From the NCBI GenBank assembly GCA_008360955.1, contig LUCM01003993.1, forward strand, positions 51,716 through 115,715: DNA of 64,000 bases, read 5' to 3'. The DNA comes from Fasciolopsis buskii (taxonomy: Eukaryota; Platyhelminthes; Trematoda; Plagiorchiida; Fasciolidae). Position 1 is the stretch's first letter. Each line of letters starts with the position of its first letter. The notes under the pieces are model-generated. The model worked only from the letters and a program-made list of their open reading frames with translations. It had not been told where the DNA came from and did not search any database. Below are positions 12,360 to 23,508 of the stretch, one piece after another. The position numbers were made by a program, and so were the translations under genes.

Positions 12360-12532
12360 TTGGCCGGCAGTGGCCAAACGGATAACGTCGTGGCGTTTAG
12401 ACGACAAGGTTGTGGGTTCGAATCCTCCTGACGCCGGTCAACTTCCGCACTTGGCAGCCTTCTGTTGGCCGCGGTCCCCTTCCTGAAGATGGATGTACAT
12501 TGTTGTTGAAGTAAAAGATAAAAGTTGAAAGG
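12360..12532 (+). mobile_element. SINE-I, tRNA-derived short interspersed element, copy 1
   Basis: It has an RNA polymerase III type A box (TGGCCAAACGG, 12371-12381) and a perfect B box (GGTTCGAATCC, 12415-12425). The 44-nt spacing is that of a tRNA gene. The body continues with ACTTCCGCACTTGGCAGCC and CTGTTGGCCGCGG and ends near AAAGATAAAAG. The same order of segments occurs in reverse at 41955-42140. It is not an intact tRNA, as no acceptor-stem pairing was recognised. An 8-bp CTTTCAAC / GTTGAAAG pair flanks it in inverted, not direct, orientation, so it is not a target-site duplication. Confidence 0.78.
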
Positions 12533-12829
12533 GGCTGCAGAGTATAAGACATATTGCACGAGACCAGCTAATCGGTTAATCGTTCGTGTTTCCAGACAAA
12601 GTATCGTGTGGTGTCCACAGTGGATCAATGGTAAAGCAACTGCTAGTTAGGCCTATCTCAGGGGGAATCTGAGGTTTTCCCTATTCTCAAAATTATCGAT
12701 CCTTATCGCCATGCAACTGCCGCCCAATTTCTCTAACATGTTATTTTGAAAGTGCTGGGGATCATTATTATCAATCAACTGGGATCGTTTCTCGAACGTG
12801 AACGAATGCTGAGTGACCGCCAATGTCGA
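12533..12829. other. unannotated sequence after SINE-I
   Basis: No recognisable features. Confidence 0.35.
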
Positions 12830-14320
12830 TTCAAATCTCATTTTTCTCCTCTGACGCTCCTCTCATGCCCCATTCGATAACCACGGAAAAACTCACTATG
12901 TCTTCCTCCTTATTTTTGATCTTGGCACGAATGCCTATTTGCGAAAGTGATATCTTTCGGGTTTTCTCAGGTTCTTTCATCGTATGCATCACGTTTTCTC
13001 AGTAAGCAATTCGTTTCCATCTGAGTCGAAAGGATTCTATCCCAGCCGTCCTCCGTGGATATTGGCTTTCCCCACAATTCCTTACTTGACTTCAATCACT
13101 ATTACTTTCTCTCTATTCTTTTTATTAACAGTATTTTATCCAATAGATCTTTTCCTCATGGTTCCACCCTCTGTTACATTAAATTTTATGAGCATAATCT
13201 CCACTTACAATTCTATTTAATCGATAGTCAGGTGACAACAACCCAGCGCAACATGGCAACACGCGGCAGGATATCACTACTGGAACCACAAAGCTGAAAT
13301 ACACATCCTTTCATTTATGTCATGGAACGGTTCACTCCTGTTTCTCGTCGGCCCGCGTGAATCTCTGGTCCGACTCATTTAAATCGATGTATACTTATGC
13401 CCATTGCTGCGTATCGGTCACGTGTTGTACCGTCCCACGCCCATCATGCCACCTGGTGTTCGTAGGTCACACGATCAGTCGCCAGGCCGTAGATGCAAGA
13501 CACGCGACGCCGGTCTGGGCTTAACGAAAGGCAAACATGCAATACCCTTGTTTCTCCATCCTGTTGAACTCATGACGCTTTGCAAACGCCAAAACCGATG
13601 GTCACCCTAATGTCGTGAGTGCACCACTGAATGCTGATTTTGAACGCCTCTCCTCATAAGGTTCCCATAACCATGACCTAGGTGTTCCAACAGCTTCGCT
13701 GCTTTCTATTTCCATTAAATATCATTCATTCACTCTTTGTGTTTTGATTCAATAAATCTGTGCTCAACAGTTTCCTTCCCTTCGTAGTCTACACCTAACT
13801 TCTTCGATGTACCGCTCCCCTTTCACATCTTAACTAGCTTATCGCGCTGCGTATAGAACCAGGTTTCTGTTCCTTTACTCCTGCCCATTTCCTCCTAATG
13901 TAAAAATCTCACATCCTCTCCTCAATTGAATATTGCAGCCAAGTACGGGACGAAGGAAAGCCGGCTTTTCTTCTTCTACCAGGTGGGTTTCGACGAAGGA
14001 CCATCTGGCTGATAGACTACCCTTCCCTAACATCCCGTCTGCAGTCATAGACCTACCACCAGCCGACTGTTTCGCTATCCTTTTTCTACAGTTATTGCTT
14101 TGGCCTTTTTTCCTCCTTTACAAGTAACCTTCGTTCATATGTTTTGTCCTCGGGTTTTGGGCTAACCCTATCAAGTTCCTAATCTAATGTGTCCCCCATC
14201 TCTTTCAGTCCCTTTCTTCTCAAAACTCCTAAGCTGTCGAACACCCACTCTTTATGCATTTACCTGCCCGCAGTCCTCCTCTCTTTTTCAAAGCAGCACC
14301 AAGAAACTGGTTCTTATTTG
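12830..14320. other. pyrimidine-rich, strand-asymmetric segment of ~1.5 kb
   Basis: The plus strand is visibly rich in C and T throughout (CCTCCT, CTCTTT, TTCTCC runs), unlike the sequence on either side. Plus frames at 12823-13005, 13055-13297 and 13933-14127 are Ser/Pro/Phe/Leu-rich as a result, with no domain. Such asymmetry could mark the untranslated part of a retroelement or a transcription-associated skew. No terminus was identified. Confidence 0.4.
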
Positions 14321-17300
14321 AATCTTCATAATCTCCGTTAGTAATATGTCGTTTAACTATGAGGTTTATCCCGTGTGCTATAAATCAGTTCTCGTGTAGT
14401 AACAAAAAGAAGAAGGTAGGCCGATTCTGTTCTAGATGGTGACTTCGATCTTTGGGTACTTAAGTTATAAACGGATTTCCCTCTCTATAGTAGAGCAAAA
14501 CTTCTCAAGCCACCTCAAAATACCTTGGCAAACATGGTGGCCAATGGCCAGGCAAATACAGGAGGACTGATGAACGACTGTTGCTCGTGGATTCCCCTTC
14601 TCACACACTTACAAACCCTCACACACGCACACATTTCATCCGAACAAAAGGTGAACCGATCAGTTTTCAACCCTAGAGTTCAAGTGCTTCAGTTTTTGCA
14701 TGCTTTAAGAAAATGCAAACTTAAGGTTTTCGGCCAAAAAACATTAGCTTTTACTCTGTCGCCCGACTACACACTACAATTACTTACGAGTAGGGTGTGA
14801 TACAAAGATGTGTGAACTATTGTTCCGGCTAACGCCGAGTTCAAGTGAAAGTGGGCCACGGTTGAATCGTTTTCACATCGCAGTAAGCTGTGCATCTCTT
14901 AAAACACAAGATAACGAGTGTAAAATAAGAATTAAGGTTTGCATCGGAAGTTAGACGACTCACAACGAGCGTTTGATCTCATTTGATCCACACTAGTTAT
15001 GGTTGGTGTATAGTAGGCCACCACACCGCACGCATAATAGACGCGCACATGTCTCAGCTAGCAGACAACCAACGGCGACCGCACAACGCATCACCGAGGT
15101 ATAACGCAAAAACGCGTCAGGAGCAGCGAACTTTCGATATACTCTGGTACGTGACTTCAAGACGCATTGTGCAACACAAAGAAAACATTAGAAAATTAAC
15201 TTTATTTATTCATTTTGATCCAGTCAGCGGAATAGTTCGCAGACACTTTTCTAACTAGTTTTTTTAGTTCTATGTTCAGTTGCTGTCGTGAGACAACAAA
15301 CAGATCACAAAACATATAGAACGACCAGTGATAAATAGCTTAACTTTCTATTCCATTATTCATCCTAATCTTGGATGGGCTTAAAAATCTTCCCTTTCAG
15401 TCAACAAAGACTCATGGTTTTACTAGTAATTTACTTAGCTGAACGTAAACACTTTTAAGAAGACGGTATCGCAAACCACAAAATACTCATTGTTTGTCTC
15501 CAGGCCACATTGATTGTGCCACATTAGAATGGTGGTAGGTTTTTACAAAAAGTAGAGTAGTTTCAAGCTTGCAAAAGGTCGAGAAATGTACGAGACTGAT
15601 GTTTAGGTAAACAGACGATGGATGGGTAAGAACTGTGAGAATTCCGCTCGTAAAGTCAGCGAACATGCTTAGGGCGTGCAAAGACTGCCCATAACAGAGC
15701 ATGTCACCATCAGGTGATTTGAAAATAACTTCTTTGTGCAAGCTTTTTCCGATTAAGTTTCCACGAATTGTTAACACAAAACAAATCAGGCTTAGAGGAC
15801 GGTAAAAAATATAACAAAACTCCGCCTTCTGGAATGCGATTTATCCACCAGCTTATACCAGAGAAAAAAAATCACAAAGCACTGATCAAGCAGCCAGTGT
15901 CGTGTCACTAAGACGTGAGTGTCGCGGATTCCAATCCTTTCACTATCGGTCAATTCCTTTAGTCGTAGCCCTCGACTGCCGTACCGTGTTTTAAAAATTT
16001 ATTTGCCCTTGTTATATGCTCATTACCACTAGACAAAACAAAAAGATCAAAAGATGGAAAACAAGACTAAACTCAATATAACATTACAGAAATGATTCCG
16101 TTTGGCCTATCTTTACTGTGAGCATCTTGCATTACCTAAAGTCTTCCTCATTTTTTTTCACTAACCGGCGGGAACATCCAATAACATGCGATGCAATAGA
16201 AACATTGCATATTTTTGCTACTCTGAGTCCTGATAATAAAATCTAAATTTTGCCCAAAGGTCGTACAGACCGACCTAGAGATATCCACATCTAACTCCAG
16301 TGCTACGAGAACTTCAGTGAATACACCAAGTGCCAGTTGCACAAACAGAGTTCAGCACTTTCGTGTCGTACATTTCAAAGTCCAACAACATCATCTGAGC
16401 CTCTGAAATGCTTGAGTTAGGCAAGGATGAGCTCGAAAATAAAGTCACTGCAGACCCACGTGATTACTAGCATTGTCTCTATGTGAGTAGATTTCCCAGG
16501 GAATGAGCCGCTCATTAACTCAATATTTTTATGGAAAAGTTGGAAGACCACGGATTCCAAGAAGAAATATCTGAATTAGATATCTAATTTTTGTTACCTG
16601 AATGATGTATTTACCTGGTGTGACTAAGCAGAAGTATTTGAACTGGCCTTAGTGTGATTCAACCATAGGTATTATACTTGAAGTCGAAGAAAACAGACTC
16701 TCCATGTAGGGATGCACTATACAAAAGGAAAGGAAAGGCTATAATGATGTAAAATTGAATTGAACTGAACTGAATAATAGAAGAAAGTGCTCACATAGCG
16801 TTCAACTGAGCTGGTGTGTTGCTTTTGTCTGACTCGCAACACGACACGCAGTGGGTCTGCGACCGTTTTCAATCGTACCAGCTGGCCAGTAACAGCTGTG
16901 GAGACTCAGGAACGAACATGATTAAAACAGCAGCCAACAACGGTCCGAAGATTATTCACCATCGATATTTCGGTTCAATGCGTATGCGGACATAGACTAT
17001 AAATAAACATCAAAGACTTCCACGTTCTATAACTTCCAAACTGCAGTTTATCCCGTGGTCACTTAACTTCCATTCACACGTTTTCTAACTCACTAATGAC
17101 ATTTAAATTATTAAATTCTCGTTAATATTCCGTTTACTGAGGTTCGCTAGGGAATGCGTGTTGTACTTTTATCAGCTAAGAAACGGATACACAGGCATTT
17201 CCGAACCGGAGATGCGGAATGTTTTGGTTGATGTCTAGTCCTTTCGACCGATTAAGAAGTGGCGTCATTTGGACGAGTACATTTTGGCAAATCACGTAGG

Positions 17301-17851
17301 CGAACTGGTGGGCGAATAATGAAAGTGGTGATTAAGTGACCTGGTAAAACACAGAATTTCGTCAAACGATTGCTTGTCAGATGAGCATGCATTTAAGAAA
17401 AAACTAACCATACGGTTGATGGAATTTGACCGACCCGAGGACAAAAATGAAGAAGTTAATTTCGCTTAGTGTTCAGCCATGGAAAGAGCAGAGAAATTTC
17501 CGCCACATATCGACGAGATGAAATTCGAAATTTCATGATCACACATCAGGAAGGCCGACGGTTGCAACACTGTATTCCAGCGAGGGACTAACACCTAACT
17601 TTTTCGCACGCGAATAAGTTACGGCAAAGTTCGACTATGGATATCCTGATGAACTATGTCAATTAAACAGTACACTGGAGAAGTGTTTGACAAGACGATA
17701 GGAACAGAAAACACAACCGGAAGCGACCTTCACTTCCGCGGCTAAGCCGATGAGGCTACAGTTCACCATGGCTAGTAGACTTGCTACCTCAGTCCAGCTC
17801 AGTTCAGTTTGGATCAGTTGTTAACCGACAACCTTTCACCAAGGTACCGTA
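14321..17851. other. unannotated sequence
   Basis: No recognisable coding domain or repeat. A weak B-box-like GGATTCCAATCC at about 15929 hints at a very decayed SINE but has no supporting A box. Confidence 0.4.
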
Positions 17852-17984
17852 GTTTTGGTTTCTACGTCGCATTATCGCATACTCAAAAGCAATGAGAAAT
17901 GATGAAAAACCAGATGCAAAATATATGGAGAGAAAATTTCGAATGCAAACACATCACTGGCCAAGACATTTGCATGTTGTCTCA

Positions 17985-18015
<31 letters not shown>

Positions 18016-18690
18016 AGAGTTATTTCATTGGTGCTACACGAGCTACACGAGCCAGTCAGCCGGTTAATGCTTTCACACCTTTTTCCACGTAATCGACTGA
18101 CCAACTAGACTTATCTTCCCACCACTACTTGTCCGAGAGAATGACGTACAACGAGGCAGTCCTTCTGTGGGGACGCGCAAAATATGCTTCGATCACCTTA
18201 ATCAAGTCACGTTTAGTGATTAGACTGCAGGTTGAACCTTAGAGCCTAATAAGTTATAACCAACCTCTGAGTTAGTGGGATAATTCTCCCACTGCATTCT
18301 ACCAATACTAAAAGGACAACGGTATTCAAACATCGAAAGTCTCCACATCTGTTCTGATCCCAACAGCCGTGTTTTTGAGCCGTATAGTAGGACCGACCTT
18401 ACTGTTGCTGTGTATGCTCGACCTTTGATCGGCAGTCGGATTTCGCGCCGACACTACAGATGTCTGAACTTGATGAATGCCAGTTGAGCCTTCTGTATAT
18501 ACGGAAGCATTTCTTCCAATAAATAGCCACCTGATGAGATAGAATTACGCAAGTAATTAAATCTATCTACTTCACCGAGTTGTTTCTCTGCGATAACAAG
18601 GTTCGGCTTCGAATCAATCCAATATCGCGATGGCATTTTACACTCTTGAGGCGCAAAGCACATCTCACACATACCGACAGTGCCAATCAA
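17852..18690 (-). mobile_element. family-2 RTE-like retrotransposon, 3' end (broken), copy 1
   Basis: Minus-strand reading gives the tail of a non-LTR reverse transcriptase. MCEMCFAPQECK parallels the FGMCFAPSKCK of the main RTE family. It is followed by VDRFNYLRNSISSGG (compare VDRFxYLGS), then VRSVLLYGSKTRLL, RRLSMFE-like and ILRVPTRRTA blocks, with several stops. The element's 3' part holds a (CA)n tract. Sequence 17852-18616 is repeated at 31537-32303. Only the RT C-terminal region is present, as expected from 5' truncation. It is a separate family from the RTE in copies A-D but clearly related. Confidence 0.72.
17991..18015. repeat. (TG)n microsatellite within family-2 copy 1
   Basis: 25 bp of perfect TG. 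The partner copy has 27 bp at the equivalent position. Confidence 0.95.
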
Positions 18691-20550
18691 ACGGTTCAGA
18701 GAAACGTCTCACGGAGTTAGGCCTTTATCAGATTGCACAACATTACTCGGAAATTATAGGTCAGGCAGCTTTCCACCCGAGCAATACATCTCGGACTGAT
18801 TCCGAAACAGGCTTGATTCTTGCGCGTATACCTTAGACGTGCACCAGACAATCAATGCAAGATAATGCTCACGACCTTTACGGATATGATGGTTTTTGAA
18901 ACTAATCCTTCTGTGGTTTTCATAGAAGGATCTGTCAGTCCTTTTGCTAACCGGTACAAACATCATTTCAAAGCCCTCTTTGGGAATCTGTTCCGTTGTC
19001 CACATTGATCTCACAAGCTGCGGTGGCTGCGCCGTCGAGGATTTCCGCCTAAGCAGCTGGAGTTCTGTGTGGTATCTTTGATCGGCTGTCTGTGTTCAGT
19101 TGGAGTCTGGGGATATTTTGAGGGGGGGGGGCATAACTACATGTATTTCATGCTTAATAGCGCATACAGTCCTTTTTCTACTCGCAACAAATTCAAGTTC
19201 AAAATCAACCTTGGGGAAACTCAAGGTGTTTTAGTAGGACTGGTTGAAGTCATCAAAACTAAAAACTACCAATATGGACTGTTTGAAGTTAATGGCCACA
19301 CTGCTTTTCGGAACATTGCCTTTGTTACGACCAAACGCACGAATTCTGGTCCGGCTAAAATCGATCAGCGATTCATAACCACATTCGCCCAATAATACAC
19401 CTCACACTTTTCGGGATCGCTTCTCGAGACCTCAAAGCAAAGCTTAACCCGATTTGGTACGGAACCTGAGAAAGAACAAGACTGCTCCACAAATTCCACG
19501 GTGTTATTCGAGCTAAAAATTATGCACATGGCAACCATCACTTCAATCACTATCTCGCCAAAAAGCAGTCAAAAATAAGAAGAAAATCCGTGTAAAATGA
19601 ACACCTGATGGAAAGGAATAAATAGAAAGTACCTATCATGTGGTTCAGGCAAATACAAGAGTTTCTGCACGCTTGATCAAGCTAAAGAAACACTTTCCCT
19701 GGACGTAACTGCCAAATACCAATGTAAACGAGCTGAACATCTACTGTCGGTCAACGTAAGCAACAAAACGGACTGTAACAAAACAGACCATCCTAAATCA
19801 GGTGACACATGATTTGACTAAGTGTTCGCAAAGTAATCTCAATTGAATAACACGAGGACATAAAACGAAAAATAAATGCATCGAGCAGAAAATTAACGAC
19901 GAACATCATTGTAATTGAGAGCAGCTTCGGCAAGAATAGTCCGATGTCGGAAAAGAAAGAACAAAAAAGGAGACAAGGAACTTTCAATCTATTCGGATGT
20001 CACAACCTTATTTAATTTCTATTCTTATTGCCTTCATTCTTCAACATTCATCGAAAACACTAAGGCGAAAGCGAAATTATAGTAAGGTGCATTAGCAACA
20101 CACTTTTAAAAACTGACGACCTAAGAACACGTTTCCTTTGGCGGCTTATAATCACTACATTAGGAGGGCAGAAATCTGCGAGTAGAAGATAAAAGGCCAC
20201 TGAATAAGGCTGGTTAATCACGGAGAGCTCTGTACCTACAACCCTATGGTTTCCGATTGAAGCGACCACCCAACACTTCAGATATGGAGAGCTAACATAA
20301 AGTATTCTATGCAGCGGTCGGTCCACTTGCTTCTTTGGAGCGGATCACAACACATGTGTCAGTTACCGTCGAATTAGGAGAGTACACGAACGCTATCCCA
20401 CATAGTTGAAGAAAGTAGCAACTGAAGCAGATCAGAGTTTGAGTGTAGGAAACCATTTCCATCCGGAGTCATCCACTACGCTTCAGTCAGTATTTCCATT
20501 CAGATCAGAAACGTCGTTTCGTGTGCAGATAAATCAGATGCAATAGCGAT
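18691..20550. other. unannotated sequence
   Basis: Contains a 108-codon plus open frame at 19069-19395 with no recognised domain and a G tract at about 19122. Nothing else stands out. Confidence 0.4.
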
Positions 20551-20832
20551 CCATGACTGAAGAAGTGAATGCTGGCAATATCCATTAGGACCTTTAGATA
20601 GGGAAATTACTGAATTCATCTTTCTCTCCAAAACAGAAGAATTTAAGACGAAGTCGTGTGGACTAAGGAATGCTCTAGCAATTTTCCAGCGGTTTATGAA
20701 CGAGGTTCTAGAAGGTTTAGCCCACAGGAAGAGTCTCTGCTACATCCATGGGATCATAATTCATGGGTGATTAGTGGACGAGCACAGTGGCTGATCAGAG
20801 AAAGCATTTTAGAGATTGCGACAACCAGGCAG
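20551..20832 (+). pseudogene. Ty3/Gypsy reverse transcriptase fragment 2 (broken)
   Basis: The plus frame containing codon 20573 reads D-stop-RSECWQYPLGPLDREITEF (compare DLRSGYWQxPLxxxDREKTAF). It continues GLRNALAIFQRFMNEVLEGL (compare GLCNAPATFQRxMxxVLxGL), then LCYIHGIIIHG, where the catalytic box [YF][LIV]DD is expected, followed by VDEHSG and FxRLRQPG with stops between. Block order and spacing are exactly those of a Gypsy RT. The catalytic Asp-Asp pair reads His-Gly, and there are at least three stops. Only about 90 residues survive. The sequence is interrupted downstream by a pentanucleotide array. Confidence 0.82.
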
Positions 20833-20834
20833 GA

Positions 20835-20927
20835 ATATAATATAATATAATATAATATAATATAATATAATATAATATAATATAATATAATATAATATAA
20901 TATAATATAATATAATATAATATAATA
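20835..20927. repeat. (TATAA)n pentanucleotide array, about 18 units
   Basis: Perfect TATAA/ATAAT tandem units, starting immediately after the RLRQPG block of the Gypsy RT fragment. Few or no interruptions are seen, suggesting recent expansion. Confidence 0.95.
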
Positions 20928-22500
20928 ATTCGAGTGGACCCGGTAAGAGGTGGAAAGTGTTACCAGCTTGCCAATAACCATGTCGGCAGAACATATAAGA
21001 TCATTCCTGAGGTTTCCTTACTATTAGAGAGTCGTGAAAGACTTTGTACTATATGCTGCACTCTCATGCCGACCACTAACTCAAGATCGTATGTTTTGAC
21101 CAGGAGAATGTAACGAAACCCACTTAAAGTCGAGTAATCTGTTAATGTAAGCACGGATTCTAGCGTTTGTATTTGGATTAGTGCTAAAAGTTCCATTTTC
21201 GAGACTGGTGACAGCGGTCTGGCTACTGGAACCATCACATTGCTAGAATCATTACCTGATGAAGTTTTGGCTACTTACGTCATTTGTGCTCTAGATTCTA
21301 CGAAACGCATATTAGAGTTCCTATCTCTGGTTAGCTCCGCAAGCTATTGCAAACCATATCTCCTGTAGAAGCCGTTTAAAGACAGCAAGTCCTAATTCAT
21401 TCATTGGTTGATAGCCTTTAAAGCACCTCAAATCCAAGAGGCCAGGTGGCTACTGAACGCTAGCCAGTGATTATTAAACAATAAACAAAGGCTAACAAAA
21501 GATGAAAATGCATATACTGTGACCATAAATAAGTTCGGCGGCGTGAAAGTTGAGCGACGATTTTGTGCTTTGAATCGCTTGAATCGTTATTGTTCGTCGG
21601 GCAGGTGTGGCTGGTCGATTTAAGATAAGATAAACCATCATACCTATACTCCTAGCTGTCTCCTGGTCAGTCGATCCGCTTTTTTTTTTGCTTCGATAGG
21701 TAGGATTCAGATCGAACCAACCAACAAAAATTTTGACTGTCTGCTACTTTTGGAGGATATTTTTCAGCACCAGTTAGCGCAAGGTATGTGACCGAATTGA
21801 AGGCATTATTGAATTCGCTTAATCAAAAAATGTTCAAAAACCGAATCAATAGGTTTCCTGAGCAAATTTTCATTAACGATGGAGCAGTGGATGACAGTAA
21901 AACTGACCGTCTAGATATTATGTTAGCGGCATTAGGACTCACACAGCCGTGTTATTTTGAAGCTATGGGAAAGCAGAGTCACGTGTCTCCGTCACACCAT
22001 CCACCTTGTTGACACAAAAAGCATGTGCACAGGTTTAGAAATGTGGTGAAAAATGAAAATGGCCTATAGATGAACGTCCGGCGCAAGGTTAACAAGAAGA
22101 GAGCTGTGGTCGCAGACATTTGCAGTCTGGTCGTGATTGGGACAATGATCAGTCACCAGAAGAACAATGAAGAAGCCGGACAGAAGGATGAGGGGAAACT
22201 TGACGGCCGATGGAGAAACGGATACAGACTAGCAACGTCAGAATCAGCACTTGGAAAATAATCCAAATTTCTCTTTGTCGATCAAGTTGTAGATAATTAG
22301 ACCAAGCTGTATGGACCATTTTGAGACTGGATGTTTTGTTATTTTAGGGTTCAATTCCGCAACTGTCATCTGCCACTGACCATAAAAACACCATGCTAAT
22401 GAATACGTTCAGCAGTAGGTATAGAACTGTACGTCGTTCACCGCTACGACGACTAACACAACCCACTTAAGAAATTATCGTTAACCTGGGATAAAGTACG
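20928..22500. other. unannotated sequence
   Basis: No continuation of the Gypsy element was recognised after the array. Plus open frames at 21788-22012 and 22070-22261 are short and motif-free. Confidence 0.4.
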
Positions 22501-23252
22501 CTGTCGGTATAACCATCGGGGATGCTCAATAAGGGTCAGCGGCTTTGCAACGCGTGGAATTGCCCACAGCGGAGCCCAGCTGCGCGAGCGATTTCGTTTA
22601 CGTGCTGTGCGCTCCGTGACCACCAGTGCACGTGCCGACAGCCACGAAACAATTCAGCAGTCTGGAAAGACCGTGCGCACAACCCACTTATTCTTGCGTT
22701 GTTTTGACGTTCACGTCCTATAGGTGCGTTCACACAGACACAAATACATGTAACGTGCCACTGAAGGAGGGCTTTTCGTATTGCTCCTGCACACACACGT
22801 ACAGTTCAGACGATCGTGGGACCGAATGAACACGTATGTTAACTCATCCATCAGGCGACGGAATACTGTCTCCGTTTCGGCTAACAACCGTAAGTGGTCC
22901 TACCTGCGCACATTCTCGACCAATGGTGACTAGGGTAAGTAGTTAGCCAATGAATTTCCCCTTTGTTTGTCTACATTAATGTCTGTCTGTCTGTCTATCC
23001 GTAAATCTATCCGTTGTGTTGACACAATCGAACAGACCAGACAGATCACCAAGCTCAAGCATGGGAGTACTGTAACCACGGCAAAATGGCACGCGTGTAC
23101 GTTGGAGCCATGCTCTCTGTTAGCACGTGGACGTGGTTTGCAGGCGAATTATCCGGCCTCTATCCCACAGGTGTTGGAAATTAGTTGAAACTTACCCGAC
23201 GGCAATTTCACTCGTTTGTTTTGTGTAACTGTACTACCCCGAATCGCATGTA
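22501..23252. other. GC-richer sequence upstream of the eh1 exon, possible promoter and 5' UTR
   Basis: The 22.53-22.75 kb portion is noticeably richer in G+C and CpG (CGCGTGG, GCGCGAGCG) than its surroundings, and repeat fragments are absent. It directly precedes the best coding candidate. A promoter role is inference from position and composition only. A short (CTGT)n run lies at about 22976-22996. Confidence 0.3.
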
Positions 23253-23508
23253 ATGGCACTAGAATCCAGTCAACCGTTCCATCAACAGCCGAACGTCACC
23301 CAACGTTTGTGTCTGACTGTGGATAACTCATCTCTCGCCGAGAACACATTATTACGCTCGGGCCAAGCGGCAGTGTCACCCACATTTTCCATCGCGGATA
23401 TCCTAGCCTCATCATTTCCGGAAAGCACCGTAGAACCCCGGAGACAGACAGATAGGAAGAACGAAACCTTTACTGCTCTCCAAGACTGTGGAGAATCAGG
23501 CATTTGTG
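23253..23508 (+). CDS. candidate first coding exon of a transcription factor with an eh1 (Groucho-binding) motif
   Basis: From the ATG at 23253 an open frame runs 85 codons plus one base to a strong 5' splice site (TTTGTG|GTAAGT, GT at 23509-23510); the frame closes at TAG only inside the presumed intron. Residues 43-53 read PTFSIADILAS, an excellent match to the engrailed-homology-1 consensus [FYH]S[IVM]xx[ILM][ILV]. In many ANTP/NK-class and other homeodomain proteins this motif lies near the N terminus and recruits Groucho/TLE. The rest is Ser/Gln/Thr-rich and looks disordered. No homeodomain (WFQNRR) was found downstream in the window, so the next exons are unrecognised or beyond it. Motif and donor are seen; the homeobox identity is inferred. 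Confidence 0.5.

Noticed and set aside
12360..12432. A true tRNA gene
   Set aside because: A and B boxes are present but no cloverleaf stems could be drawn, and sequence after the B box continues as a repeated body, so it is a SINE.
13404..13610. LRIGHVLYRP resembling the WLGHVLRM block of RTE C-terminal regions
   Set aside because: The surrounding blocks (VLLYG, RCLRS) are absent and the rest does not align.
17899..18108. Plus-strand open frame with a Cys-Val repeat (also at 31577-31795)
   Set aside because: It is the TG microsatellite and the antisense of a dead family-2 retroelement, not a secreted Cys-rich protein.
20754..20994. Minus-strand frames with Ile-Leu-Tyr repeats
   Set aside because: They are translations of the TATAA array.
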